Shown here: positions 1 to 7,440 of the stretch, piece by piece | How the letters are laid out: each line of letters opens with the position of its first letter | Numbering within the stretch: the stretch's first letter is position 1 | NCBI GenBank assembly: GCA_043764135.1 | Contig: JAYUKV010000061.1 | Location: forward strand, 1 to 13,937 | Origin: JAYUKV01 sp043764135 | GTDB taxonomy: Bacteria > Patescibacteriota > JACMRA01 | Direction: 5' to 3' | DNA: 13,937 nt | Notes under the pieces: model-generated | Seen by the model: only the letters and a program-made list of their open reading frames with translations | The model's database searches: none | Told to the model about the DNA's origin: nothing | Translations under genes and position numbers: made by a program

Positions 1-684
1 AGGATTATTCATTTCTATCTTGAGTTTACCTTGGAAGTAAGGATGTGTTCTTAGGATGCTATTCTCTTCACAAAGTATGTAAGGCTCACTCCTAAAAAAA
101 GGCTTTATTGAGAATACATGCACATTAATATCTTGATCTATATAAAGTCCTAATTGGTTTTTATATATAAAGATACTTAAATAGAGCATAGTATCCATAT
201 AATCATCTAAATATATACTTCTACCTAACAATGGCCAGTATTCAATTCTCCATTTTTCCATGTAGTCATACATCTGAACTAATGTACCTAATTGGTTGAG
301 TTCATGATATATATTGAAAGTGTTGATTAACATATCCAATATTGCATAGGGATCGTTTCCTCTTCCTTCTATCTTGGTTAGTAGCAATGCACGAGAGGTT
401 ACTATAGCATTGTAAGCCATTATTCCAGGACAGTTCTTAGCAGTAGTCTTCATAAATACTAACATACTACTATGGCCAAAAGTTTCAACACCAATGATCT
501 TCTTAGCTTCATTAATTGCATATTTAGTAAATCCGTATTCTAAGAGTCTGTTATCATATACAAGAAACTCTGGGTATCCGAATACAGGATAATACCCTGT
601 TGAATTTATTGAGTCTTGGATAATTTGTTGCTTCTCGCTTTGTTGATAGTTGAGCTGATATTGAACTCTAGGAATAGGTTTCAT
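1..684 (-). CDS. Unrecognised protein, C-terminus cut by window edge
   Basis: An open frame of 228 codons starts at the ATG at 684 (reads MKPIPRVQYQLNYQQ) and runs off the left edge without a stop. I do not recognise the family. There is no signal peptide or membrane segment in the visible part, which is rich in Tyr, Ile and Leu and looks like a mostly helical soluble protein (for example NTFNIYHELNQLGTLVQMYD around residues 129-148). It lies just after the terminator of the large secreted protein gene on the same strand and has its own promoter 23 nt upstream. No Shine-Dalgarno sequence precedes the ATG and the predicted leader is only about 15-20 nt. It could be a partner of the upstream secreted protein, but nothing in the residues shows this. 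The frame is convincing; the function is unknown. Confidence 0.75.
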   Translation of the reverse strand, partial: MKPIPRVQYQLNYQQSEKQQIIQDSINSTGYYPVFGYPEFLVYDNRLLEYGFTKYAINEAKKIIGVETFGHSSMLVFMKTTAKNCPGIMAYNAIVTSRALLLTKIEGRGNDPYAILDMLINTFNIYHELNQLGTLVQMYDYMEKWRIEYWPLLGRSIYLDDYMDTMLYLSIFIYKNQLGLYIDQDINVHVFSIKPFFRSEPYILCEENSILRTHPYFQGKLKIEMNNP

Positions 685-706
685 ATGTTTTTAGTTGGTG
701 TGTTAT

Positions 707-735
707 ATAATACTGTTAGTATGAGTAGTTGTAAA
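707..735 (-). promoter_or_regulatory. Sigma70-type promoter for the 1-684 gene
   Basis: On the minus strand TTTACA (735-730) and TATTAT (712-707) are separated by exactly 17 nt. The -35 box begins inside the T-tract of the terminator that ends the preceding gene, so terminator and promoter share bases. Predicted transcription start is about 700, giving a leader of under 20 nt. Confidence 0.6.
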
Positions 736-763
736 AAAAAGGCCGATAGTATTACTATCGACC
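733..763 (-). terminator. Rho-independent terminator of the 814-3318 gene
   Basis: Read on the minus strand, GGTCGATAGT (763-754), loop AAT and ACTATCGGCC (750-741) form a 10-bp stem with one G-U pair, followed by eight T (740-733). It lies 50 nt past the stop at 814. Confidence 0.9.
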
Positions 764-813
764 TTAGTTTATCACATAATAGTTCTCTATTCAAGCTAAC
801 AAGCTAAACTTGA

Positions 814-3318
814 TTAGGGTTGAAGTAAAGAACTTGTATTAGTAATATTGTAGGGAACCGTGTAAATTCCACCAATGTTATTAGGGTTTTGGGTTGAGAG
901 GTTACGAACTGCCGTATTGGATTCTTGAAGAATTTCAATTAACAAGTCAGCAGTAGGTGTAGTTCCTTGCGGAATTTTTGTTCCAAAGGATTTATCAACT
1001 TGTACCTTGTAATGCAGATTCAGCTGTTGAGAGATAAATCTGGTAAACTTGGGTGAATTGACATCAATTGATGAAGATGCGATTTGTGCTTTATCGGCGA
1101 TTTTCGCAGTTGCTTCTGCAATTAGAGAGGTTGCTTGATCTGTTGTCAGTCCTCTTTTGACTAGATTATTGATCATTTGATGAACTGGAATAACATGATC
1201 GAATTGGAAATTTCCATACTGGTACTTAACAGTATGTGGAAATTTCTCTTTCGATAATTCAATCTTATCATTGAATTCCTGTTTACTAGCCTTATCCAAA
1301 CCCTTGTCCAATGTAGCTTTCACTGAATCAGTATTCTTCAAGATCAGCTTGACATTGTAGTTACCACTCATACCTTGGATCTTAGTATCAATACCTTCTT
1401 GAGCAAGACTGTATTTGTTACACCGACCAGCATCAGAGTCATACTCTAACGGATTACCTCCGTCAGAAAGATTACCGATTTGGTCTGGATCGAAGATAGA
1501 GAGTTCAGAACTCTGAAAATCTGCACAAGCTTTTAGGGTGTTTCCCTTGCTACCTGTACGAGTCTTTAGGTCGTCAAGAGGCTTGAGAATTACTTTTGCC
1601 TTGGAATATGTTATGGCCTCTGTGCCTAATTCTGTTGCAATATACCCTGCACACTGTGCAAAGCTAGCTTCAGACTGTCCGCACAGAATATTGTTATTAC
1701 CAGGTTCAAAGGGATTGAACATTCCACCTTTTTGGATAGATGCAAATGTATAGTTAGTAGCTGTCTTAGCACCAAAGGCACCTACAACACAACCAACCAC
1801 ACCACCTGCAGCAGTTCCAAAGAATGGAACTACACTACCTACAGCACCTGCTGCTGCACCACCTGCAGCGCATCCACCAACTGCAGATACAATTGATGCT
1901 CCGCCTTGGGCAAGTGCGGATTTGTCTTGATCGGATCCATTACCGGAAAAAGTTCGATAGGCAGAAGATCCAAAATTCACCAATCCCATAGGAATTGAAG
2001 CAAGATTAGACCAAGTACCATTAACGAATTGACCAGGAATATTGAGCCAGTTCTCTTGTGACTTGTTAGTATCTAGTTGGTCGTTGGCTTTTTTTTCCAA
2101 TCGATCAAGTAGCTGTTCGTACTGGGATTCTGAGAGTCCTGCATTGGCCACTTTGTTGTATGGTAATACAGTGTACAACCATTTACGAGTGTTCAATGTT
2201 GTATAACCAGCATTGGAAAGTCGCTTATTCAAATCTTCAAAGACTTGAGAAGAAGCAAACAAGTCAAGTTGCTTAGTAACAAACTGCTCAATCTCTTGAT
2301 CAGCGGTAGATTGACTTTGAACTGAGGTTGCAGGGGTAGTGGGAGGTGAATTGATTTTTTTGGAATCGCAATCACGACCAAAGAATTGTTTGATATCAGG
2401 GCAGTACTTACTATCGATCTGAACACCTTTACTATCGAACAAATAAAGCGCACTTACAAGTTGGAGCTTGTAAAAATACTCTTGATTTTTCTTATCCAAT
2501 TGAGAAGGATTGTTCTTACGAAGCACATTCATGTCCAAACCAAAATGTACATAAGGTTGATCGATTCCATAGATCTTATAAAGACCCATCAGCCGATCTC
2601 CAGTGTAACCAGTTTGAAATACGATAGATAGTTCTGTTTCTGAACCATAGTTAGATTTTGATTTTTGTGATTCAATATTGCTTGAATAGAATTCAGGCAA
2701 TGCTTGAAAAAACTTTTCAACCTTATCTTGTGCAGATGAATTGGTTGCGCTAACAGGACTTTTTAGGTTAGTCTTGACAACGCTAGAATTGGGTTTTGAA
2801 GATTTGAGCTTCTGGTATCCATACAATCTATTCAAGTCAAATACAGCTGCTTCAGCAGGCGATTGACCCTTAAAATCGTAATTGTACATCATTTGCGCCA
2901 GTTGAATTGCATAAATCTGTTTCTTGTATTCTTCTGACTCAGTATCAGCCGGGTCAAGTTTATACAAAGTCCGATATTGAACATGAATCTCTTTAGGATC
3001 ACCTTGTGCAAAAACAAGATTCATCTTGCCTTGATCTAATGACATACTAGAAAAGTCCAGAATCTCACCACCAAACTGTTGGTTCGATGCAGATTGACGA
3101 GCTTTCTTAAGATTGGACGTGTAATAATCAGGTAATTGGTCAAGCAAGAATTTATTCATTGCCTGATATGAACCAGCTTGAGCTTGATATGCAGCTTTCA
3201 ATTGTTGCAATCCACTGTTTGTTGCAGATCCTGATTGAGGTGTTGCTAAAGCAGGAGCGATTCCTGTAAAACAATTGATAGCAAGCAAGAGAGAAGCGAT
3301 CGATTGACGGTTTAACAC
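814..3318 (-). CDS. Large secreted protein with glycine-zipper segment and possible C-terminal nuclease motif
   Basis: This 834-residue protein starts with GTG at 3318, chosen because AGGAG lies 6-7 nt upstream and a good signal peptide follows (hydrophobic core SIASLLLAINCFTGI, likely cleavage after APALA, residue 25). Residues ~50-170 and ~198-320 look like two diverged copies of one domain: compare FLLDQLPDYYTSN with FFQALPEFYSSN, and YAIQLAQMMYNYDFKG with YKLQLVSALYLFDSKG. A Pro/Thr/Ser linker (~323-337) and a helical region (~340-415) follow. Residues ~468-516 are a Gly/Ala-rich glycine-zipper stretch (GGAAAGAVGSVVPFFGTAAG). The C-terminal part has cysteines at 546, 556, 598 and 633 and the motif FDHVIPV at 706-712, which resembles the DHxxP core of HNH-like nucleases. 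This order (secretion signal, repeats, glycine-zipper segment, variable tail) recalls polymorphic toxins. The toxin reading is inference; secretion is well supported. Codon use looks GC-richer than in the helicase gene. Confidence 0.8.
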   Translation of the reverse strand: MLNRQSIASLLLAINCFTGIAPALATPQSGSATNSGLQQLKAAYQAQAGSYQAMNKFLLDQLPDYYTSNLKKARQSASNQQFGGEILDFSSMSLDQGKMNLVFAQGDPKEIHVQYRTLYKLDPADTESEEYKKQIYAIQLAQMMYNYDFKGQSPAEAAVFDLNRLYGYQKLKSSKPNSSVVKTNLKSPVSATNSSAQDKVEKFFQALPEFYSSNIESQKSKSNYGSETELSIVFQTGYTGDRLMGLYKIYGIDQPYVHFGLDMNVLRKNNPSQLDKKNQEYFYKLQLVSALYLFDSKGVQIDSKYCPDIKQFFGRDCDSKKINSPPTTPATSVQSQSTADQEIEQFVTKQLDLFASSQVFEDLNKRLSNAGYTTLNTRKWLYTVLPYNKVANAGLSESQYEQLLDRLEKKANDQLDTNKSQENWLNIPGQFVNGTWSNLASIPMGLVNFGSSAYRTFSGNGSDQDKSALAQGGASIVSAVGGCAAGGAAAGAVGSVVPFFGTAAGGVVGCVVGAFGAKTATNYTFASIQKGGMFNPFEPGNNNILCGQSEASFAQCAGYIATELGTEAITYSKAKVILKPLDDLKTRTGSKGNTLKACADFQSSELSIFDPDQIGNLSDGGNPLEYDSDAGRCNKYSLAQEGIDTKIQGMSGNYNVKLILKNTDSVKATLDKGLDKASKQEFNDKIELSKEKFPHTVKYQYGNFQFDHVIPVHQMINNLVKRGLTTDQATSLIAEATAKIADKAQIASSSIDVNSPKFTRFISQQLNLHYKVQVDKSFGTKIPQGTTPTADLLIEILQESNTAVRNLSTQNPNNIGGIYTVPYNITNTSSLLQP

Positions 3319-3359
3319 TGAGTTTCTCCTAAAATATAATGAACTGTTAGCAAGGTAAA

Positions 3360-3400
3360 ATTTTAAACATTAAAATGCTTAAAATATTTGTACCAAATAT
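3360..3400. repeat. Two short perfect palindromes in the leader of the secreted-protein gene
   Basis: ATTTTAA-aca-TTAAAAT (3360-3376) and ATATTTG-tac-CAAATAT (3384-3400) are perfect 7-bp inverted repeats, each with a 3-nt spacer. They lie just downstream of the predicted transcription start (~3407). They could be operators for a dimeric regulator or small leader hairpins. In such AT-rich DNA one might occur by chance, but two in tandem with the same 7-3-7 geometry is less expected. Confidence 0.4.
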
Positions 3401-3413
3401 ACCAACTATCTTT

Positions 3414-3442
3414 ATAATAGTACAAAAAAAGCGTAAAGTCAA
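3414..3442 (-). promoter_or_regulatory. Strong sigma70-type promoter for the 814-3318 gene
   Basis: TTGACT (3442-3437) and TATTAT (3419-3414) with a 17-nt spacer on the minus strand. The start site would be near 3407, giving an ~89-nt leader that holds the two palindromes and ends in the AGGAG ribosome site (3330-3326) before the GTG. Confidence 0.75.
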
Positions 3443-3484
3443 TTTTGGTTTACCGTGCTTTTTGGTTATAATATATTGAATAAA

Positions 3485-6400
3485 TTACTGACTAATTAAC
3501 CATTTTATAAAGGCAATATTCTTGTCTTTTTTTAACGCTTGGATTTCTTCTGGGATATCGAATTGAAGTTTAGTTATTCTTTTGTAAACTGCATTGATGA
3601 GTTTTTTTAATTCTTCTATTTCTGAGTTTAGATCAGAATAATCAAGATATTTTACACCTGTATTTTCTCCTTTTTCTACAAAGTCTAGAGCTAATTGACC
3701 TACTGCAAACTTGTTTTCTAAATAAGCAGAATTTTCTATCATTAGTTTGTAGAATAATAATTGAGCTTTGTAGTTCTCTTTATTCTTGGCAGCTTTTACA
3801 AAGGATTCAAAACCTTTTCCTGTCTTATAATCAATAATATCTAAAGTCTTATTTTCTTCGTTAAGCACAATTTTATCAATCTTTCCTGTTACCCAAGCTT
3901 CTCCAATATGTACATCCATAGTTGAAAAATCTACTTCAAGTTTGTAATAATCTTCTGGTTTTCTGGTTGAATAATAATACTTTAAAGTCTCAATTCCTTT
4001 TTGTTCATAATGTTTGTAATCTTTTTCTGCCAGATTCTCCTCGCCTAAAGCCCTGACAAAGGCGTCAATCAAATCCTGCTCTCTAAACGTCTTATTCAGT
4101 CGTTGAACATAATATGTATATAGAGCCGAGTGAATAGCAGTTCCATATGATGAGGATGGATTCTTAGAGCATGGATATCTTAATAAATTGTTTTCAATGA
4201 AGTATTTGGGACCTCTTTGACCGTCTAAATCAATGTAGTTCCATAAATGGGTTATAGGCATTTTATAATCTTCTATAAGCGGTCTTAGAACTTGTTCAAT
4301 CTCAGTATCAACCACGACTTGAGCATCAAAGATATTATCAGTTACTATCTCAGCAAGTTCATTAGTTGGCACATCAATCTTTTTAAAATCTTTGTTAACC
4401 ACCACTGAAACTGGTTCTGTTAACTTAGCGCTTTCTGTGTTTTCATACCTTGTAATGTATAGATGAGTCTTGGCCCTTGTGACTGCCACATAGAATAATC
4501 TAAGATAATCATCATGATCTTCTGCCGCAGATTCAAATGGCATATTAATTGGAAGTGGTAACATATTTCTTCCTCTAGATGTAAACCAAATATCATGATT
4601 AGAGCTAATTACAAATACATGTTCATATTCCAACCCCTTAGCCTTGTGTCCAGTCATTAATGTTACAGCATTTGCATCTTGATTAAATACATTATTATCA
4701 ATAATTGCGATTTTTTCTGATTCATGAAATTGGAAGAATTCCACAAGATCCCCTATCCTCAAAAAATTATTCTTCTTATACTCCCTAACCTTATGTATCA
4801 GAGTTTTTAGAGCAGATAAAGTAGCCAAATAATCAAGATTTAATCGATTATAATTATAGTAATAACTACCAAAAGGCGAGAACTTGGTTAGCTTATCTAG
4901 TATAATTCTCCATTCTTTGGTTTCTTCATCTATTGATGGGTCCAGTTCAAGCTCTCCTTGTTCAGATCCAATTTCTGCATGTTGGCCTATTAATACATCC
5001 AATAAACGCTCGGCTGAATACCTCTTGGCTAGATTAGAAACTTCAATCAACCAATCAGCAATATCAGCTAAATAAGGATTTAAGCCATTTTCTCTTGCTT
5101 GCAACATTGTTTCAATCCAAGATTGTTTGGTCTTCTTGGTCATTATTGCTAGTTTGTATTTATCAATTCCCTTTAGTTTCCAATACTCACTTGAAAGAAC
5201 GTCTGAAACTAGTTCATCTACTTTTTCAAGATCTGACAAGCCTAGAATTAATGATGATAATTTAATCAATTCTCTAATATGTTGGGATTTTAGAATATCT
5301 TGACCTTTTTCGTACTTAAGTGGGATTTGTTTTTTTTCTAACTGTTTGGCAAATGGTACGATTTGAGAGTGATTACGAGCTAAGATAGCAATTTCTGAAA
5401 GGTTTACTCCATCTTCTTTTAATTGAATAATTCTTTTACAGATATCAGCTACTTCATCATACATTGTATTGTATTTTAAATATTCGATCAACCCTTCCTC
5501 TTTGCTAAATGGAATCACTGATTTATCAATTTTGTATTTAGTGGCAAATCTAGTATGGGATTGGGTAACTATTTCTTGAGATAGATCTACCAGCCCTTTT
5601 TTGGCTCTATAATTAGTGTTTAGTACAATCAGTTTAGGTTCAACTGGGAAATAAGTTATGAATCTATCTAGATTATCAAGACTTGCACCTTGAAACTTGT
5701 ATATTGATTGATCATCGTCACCAACTACTAGTATGTTAGGGCGACCGTTACTTATCTCCATATCCAACAAAGAGGTAATTAAATTTAGTTGAAGAAGTGA
5801 TGTATCTTGGAATTCATCTACTAGTATATATTGGTATTTTGACTGAATTTCCATTCTTAGATTTTGGTCCTTAGTAAGCGCATCAACAGCATTACGAACA
5901 AGGTCATCAAAATCAATATTTGATTGTTCAAACATTTTTTGTTCGTAAATATAGTATATTTCTAAGAGATCAACTAGCTTAGTATGGTTATCAGCTTCTT
6001 GGGGAATGTATTTGCCGTCTGTGTTTTTCTTAAGTAATTGTGATTTAAATGATGATAAGGGTTTGGCTTTGAGAGTTGGATCATCAAGGTAAGTCTGATA
6101 AGCGTGAATTAGTCTTTCTGTATATTTGAGTGTTAGTGTAGATATATCTCCAAGTTTATCATGGGATGTAAATGTTTTAGAATAAAACTCTTTAAGTGAT
6201 TCTATAAGCGTTGGGATTAATTCATAGACTTTTAAACTCATTGTTTGGGAGAATATTGGAGAGAGTAACTCAGTTAACTTCTCAACTTCTTTTGCATTTC
6301 GGTTAAGAATCTCTTCGAGTTTGGTTGGGGTAATACCGTTACCCTTAAGCTGTTTTATCCTCTGATCGATATAGCTCTGGTAAACAAAGCCTTGCTCTTT

Positions 6401-6847
6401 ATTATAACTTGTAAGAGTATTCTTAAAGTTATTTGAACGCACTTCTTCTAAGATTGATTTGTATAATTGTTTACGTGTGTAATCATCCATTAATCTCGGC
6501 ATTGCACCATCAAAAAACTTATACGGATACATATTCATCAATCCCTTTGCAAAGCTGTGAAAAGTATTAATATTAACCTTATAAGCCTCTGGACCTATTA
6601 TTGAAGCAAGTCTATCTTTCATGTTCTTAGCGCCTGAATCAGTAAAAGTTAAACATAGAATATTAAAAGGTCTAGAATCAGTCTCTTTTAAAATATTAGC
6701 TACTCTAAGCGATAATAGTTGGGTCTTACCAGCACCTGGACCTGCAAGCACCATAACAGGACCGTCTATTGCATCGACTGCCTCACGCTGGGCAGGATTT
6801 AGATTTTTGTATTTGTCTTCGAAGATTTGATTGTAATTAGTCGTCAT
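3485..6847 (-). CDS. UvrD/Rep-family DNA helicase fused to RecB-type nuclease (AdnB-like)
   Basis: This 1120-residue protein is an SF1A helicase with a C-terminal nuclease, predicted to unwind and trim DNA ends in double-strand break repair. Visible helicase motifs are the Q-motif LNPAQREAV (16-24), Walker A GPGAGKT (36-42), Walker B VDEFQDT (343-349), motif III GDDDQSIYKFQG (376-387), NYRA (412-415), motif V TGHKAKGLEYEHVFV (732-746) and motif VI FYVAVTRAK (785-793). The nuclease has the PD-(D/E)XK set: H906 in YGTAIHSAL, D991 in GKIDKI, D1006 and K1008 in IIDYKTGK, and Q1029. Only one cysteine (C893) lies in the nuclease part, so the AddB-type iron-sulphur cluster is absent. All catalytic residues seem intact. 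No partner helicase gene is in the window. Neither a Shine-Dalgarno nor a long leader precedes the ATG at 6847. Helicase assignment is firm; the AdnB/AddA-type role is by architecture. Confidence 0.95.
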   Translation of the reverse strand: MTTNYNQIFEDKYKNLNPAQREAVDAIDGPVMVLAGPGAGKTQLLSLRVANILKETDSRPFNILCLTFTDSGAKNMKDRLASIIGPEAYKVNINTFHSFAKGLMNMYPYKFFDGAMPRLMDDYTRKQLYKSILEEVRSNNFKNTLTSYNKEQGFVYQSYIDQRIKQLKGNGITPTKLEEILNRNAKEVEKLTELLSPIFSQTMSLKVYELIPTLIESLKEFYSKTFTSHDKLGDISTLTLKYTERLIHAYQTYLDDPTLKAKPLSSFKSQLLKKNTDGKYIPQEADNHTKLVDLLEIYYIYEQKMFEQSNIDFDDLVRNAVDALTKDQNLRMEIQSKYQYILVDEFQDTSLLQLNLITSLLDMEISNGRPNILVVGDDDQSIYKFQGASLDNLDRFITYFPVEPKLIVLNTNYRAKKGLVDLSQEIVTQSHTRFATKYKIDKSVIPFSKEEGLIEYLKYNTMYDEVADICKRIIQLKEDGVNLSEIAILARNHSQIVPFAKQLEKKQIPLKYEKGQDILKSQHIRELIKLSSLILGLSDLEKVDELVSDVLSSEYWKLKGIDKYKLAIMTKKTKQSWIETMLQARENGLNPYLADIADWLIEVSNLAKRYSAERLLDVLIGQHAEIGSEQGELELDPSIDEETKEWRIILDKLTKFSPFGSYYYNYNRLNLDYLATLSALKTLIHKVREYKKNNFLRIGDLVEFFQFHESEKIAIIDNNVFNQDANAVTLMTGHKAKGLEYEHVFVISSNHDIWFTSRGRNMLPLPINMPFESAAEDHDDYLRLFYVAVTRAKTHLYITRYENTESAKLTEPVSVVVNKDFKKIDVPTNELAEIVTDNIFDAQVVVDTEIEQVLRPLIEDYKMPITHLWNYIDLDGQRGPKYFIENNLLRYPCSKNPSSSYGTAIHSALYTYYVQRLNKTFREQDLIDAFVRALGEENLAEKDYKHYEQKGIETLKYYYSTRKPEDYYKLEVDFSTMDVHIGEAWVTGKIDKIVLNEENKTLDIIDYKTGKGFESFVKAAKNKENYKAQLLFYKLMIENSAYLENKFAVGQLALDFVEKGENTGVKYLDYSDLNSEIEELKKLINAVYKRITKLQFDIPEEIQALKKDKNIAFIKWLISQ

Positions 6848-6861
6848 AATTTGATTATAAA

Positions 6862-6891
6862 TTAATAATCTTTTTTGACTTGGGATGTCAA
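6862..6891 (-). promoter_or_regulatory. Probable promoter for the helicase-nuclease gene
   Basis: A consensus TTGACA (6891-6886) follows directly on the T-rich tail of the upstream terminator. The -10 is either TTATTA (6868-6863, 17-nt spacer) or TATTAA (6867-6862, 18 nt). A perfect TATAAT also lies at 6859-6854, only 6 nt before the ATG, but it has no -35 at the right distance; if used, the mRNA would be leaderless. Either way the leader is about 10 nt or less. Confidence 0.55.
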
Positions 6892-6892
6892 A

Positions 6893-6929
6893 GAAAAATC
6901 ACCTATCTTGATATTACAAGATAGGTGAT
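6893..6929 (-). terminator. Strong rho-independent terminator of the 6969-7334 gene
   Basis: A perfect 13-bp stem (ATCACCTATCTTG at 6929-6917, repeated as its complement at 6910-6898) closes a 6-nt loop. On the minus strand it continues into TTTTTCTTT. It lies 39 nt past the stop. Confidence 0.92.
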
Positions 6930-6968
6930 AGGTTACATCAAGCCGATAAACAAACATTACTAAATTAA

Positions 6969-7334
6969 CTAAAAAGGATTATTTACTTCATACTCAATTG
7001 CTTCAACGAACCCCTCAATCAAGCTTATAAAAGCTGATTGAACTTCTAGCTCTGAAAGTAGTTTGAGTTCACAAAAATAAACTTTCTTGTAAACTAGTGT
7101 AATGTTAGTTTGGCATTTTAAAACAAGATTCTTAACACATGCATCAACAATTGTTTTAGGGAAATAATTTGATTTCCCAAACGAGATTGGTACAGTTTGC
7201 TTCTGACAAGTACAACTGTCAGGTCCGGTGTAAAACAAATTCATCAAACGCAGGAGTTCCACCTTGAATTCTGTCTTATAATTTGGTCGATCTATTTGAT
7301 AGATCAAAACCGGTAAATCGCTCTGGTCATTCAT
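6969..7334 (-). CDS. Small orphan protein with five cysteines
   Basis: This 121-residue frame starts at the ATG at 7334, preceded by GGAG 10 nt upstream, and has its own promoter and terminator, which supports a real gene. I do not recognise it. There is no signal peptide or membrane helix. Cysteines occur at about 41, 43, 66, 74 and 88 (including DSCTCQK), so metal binding or disulphides are possible, but no known zinc-finger spacing is evident. The C-terminal third (ELEVQSAFISLIEGFVEAIEYEV) is predicted helical and acidic. It sits between gatA and the helicase gene but is separated from both by terminators, so context gives no functional clue. Confidence 0.7.
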   Translation of the reverse strand: MNDQSDLPVLIYQIDRPNYKTEFKVELLRLMNLFYTGPDSCTCQKQTVPISFGKSNYFPKTIVDACVKNLVLKCQTNITLVYKKVYFCELKLLSELEVQSAFISLIEGFVEAIEYEVNNPF

Positions 7335-7367
7335 TTTAATTTTGCTCCGATTCTAAATGTTATATTA

Positions 7368-7396
7368 ATTTTATCTCACAAATAAGCTATTTTCAA
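7368..7396 (-). promoter_or_regulatory. Promoter for the 6969-7334 gene
   Basis: TTGAAA (7396-7391) and TAAAAT (7373-7368) are 17 nt apart on the minus strand. The -35 begins in the T-rich tail of the gatA terminator. Predicted leader is about 27 nt and includes the GGAG site (7348-7345). Confidence 0.65.
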
Positions 7397-7424
7397 ATAA
7401 AATAAAGCTGATTTGTTCAGCTTT
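7395..7424 (-). terminator. Rho-independent terminator of gatA
   Basis: AAAGCTGA (7424-7417), loop ACAAA, TCAGCTTT (7411-7404) form a perfect 8-bp stem followed by ATTTTATTT on the minus strand. It lies 17 nt past the gatA stop. The plus-strand side is also T-rich, so it might work in both directions. Confidence 0.8.
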
Positions 7425-7440
7425 TATTTTATAGTAATTC

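Noticed and set aside
1538..2631. Antisense frames of 71-81 codons and a 74-codon alternative minus frame inside the secreted-protein gene
   Set aside because: They are shadows of the 834-codon gene, with no ribosome site, promoter or recognisable product.
3424..3455. Terminator for the helicase-nuclease gene (GTAAA/TTTAC then seven T)
   Set aside because: Only five base pairs with an 11-nt loop, interrupted near the base and overlapping a strong promoter; too weak to call.
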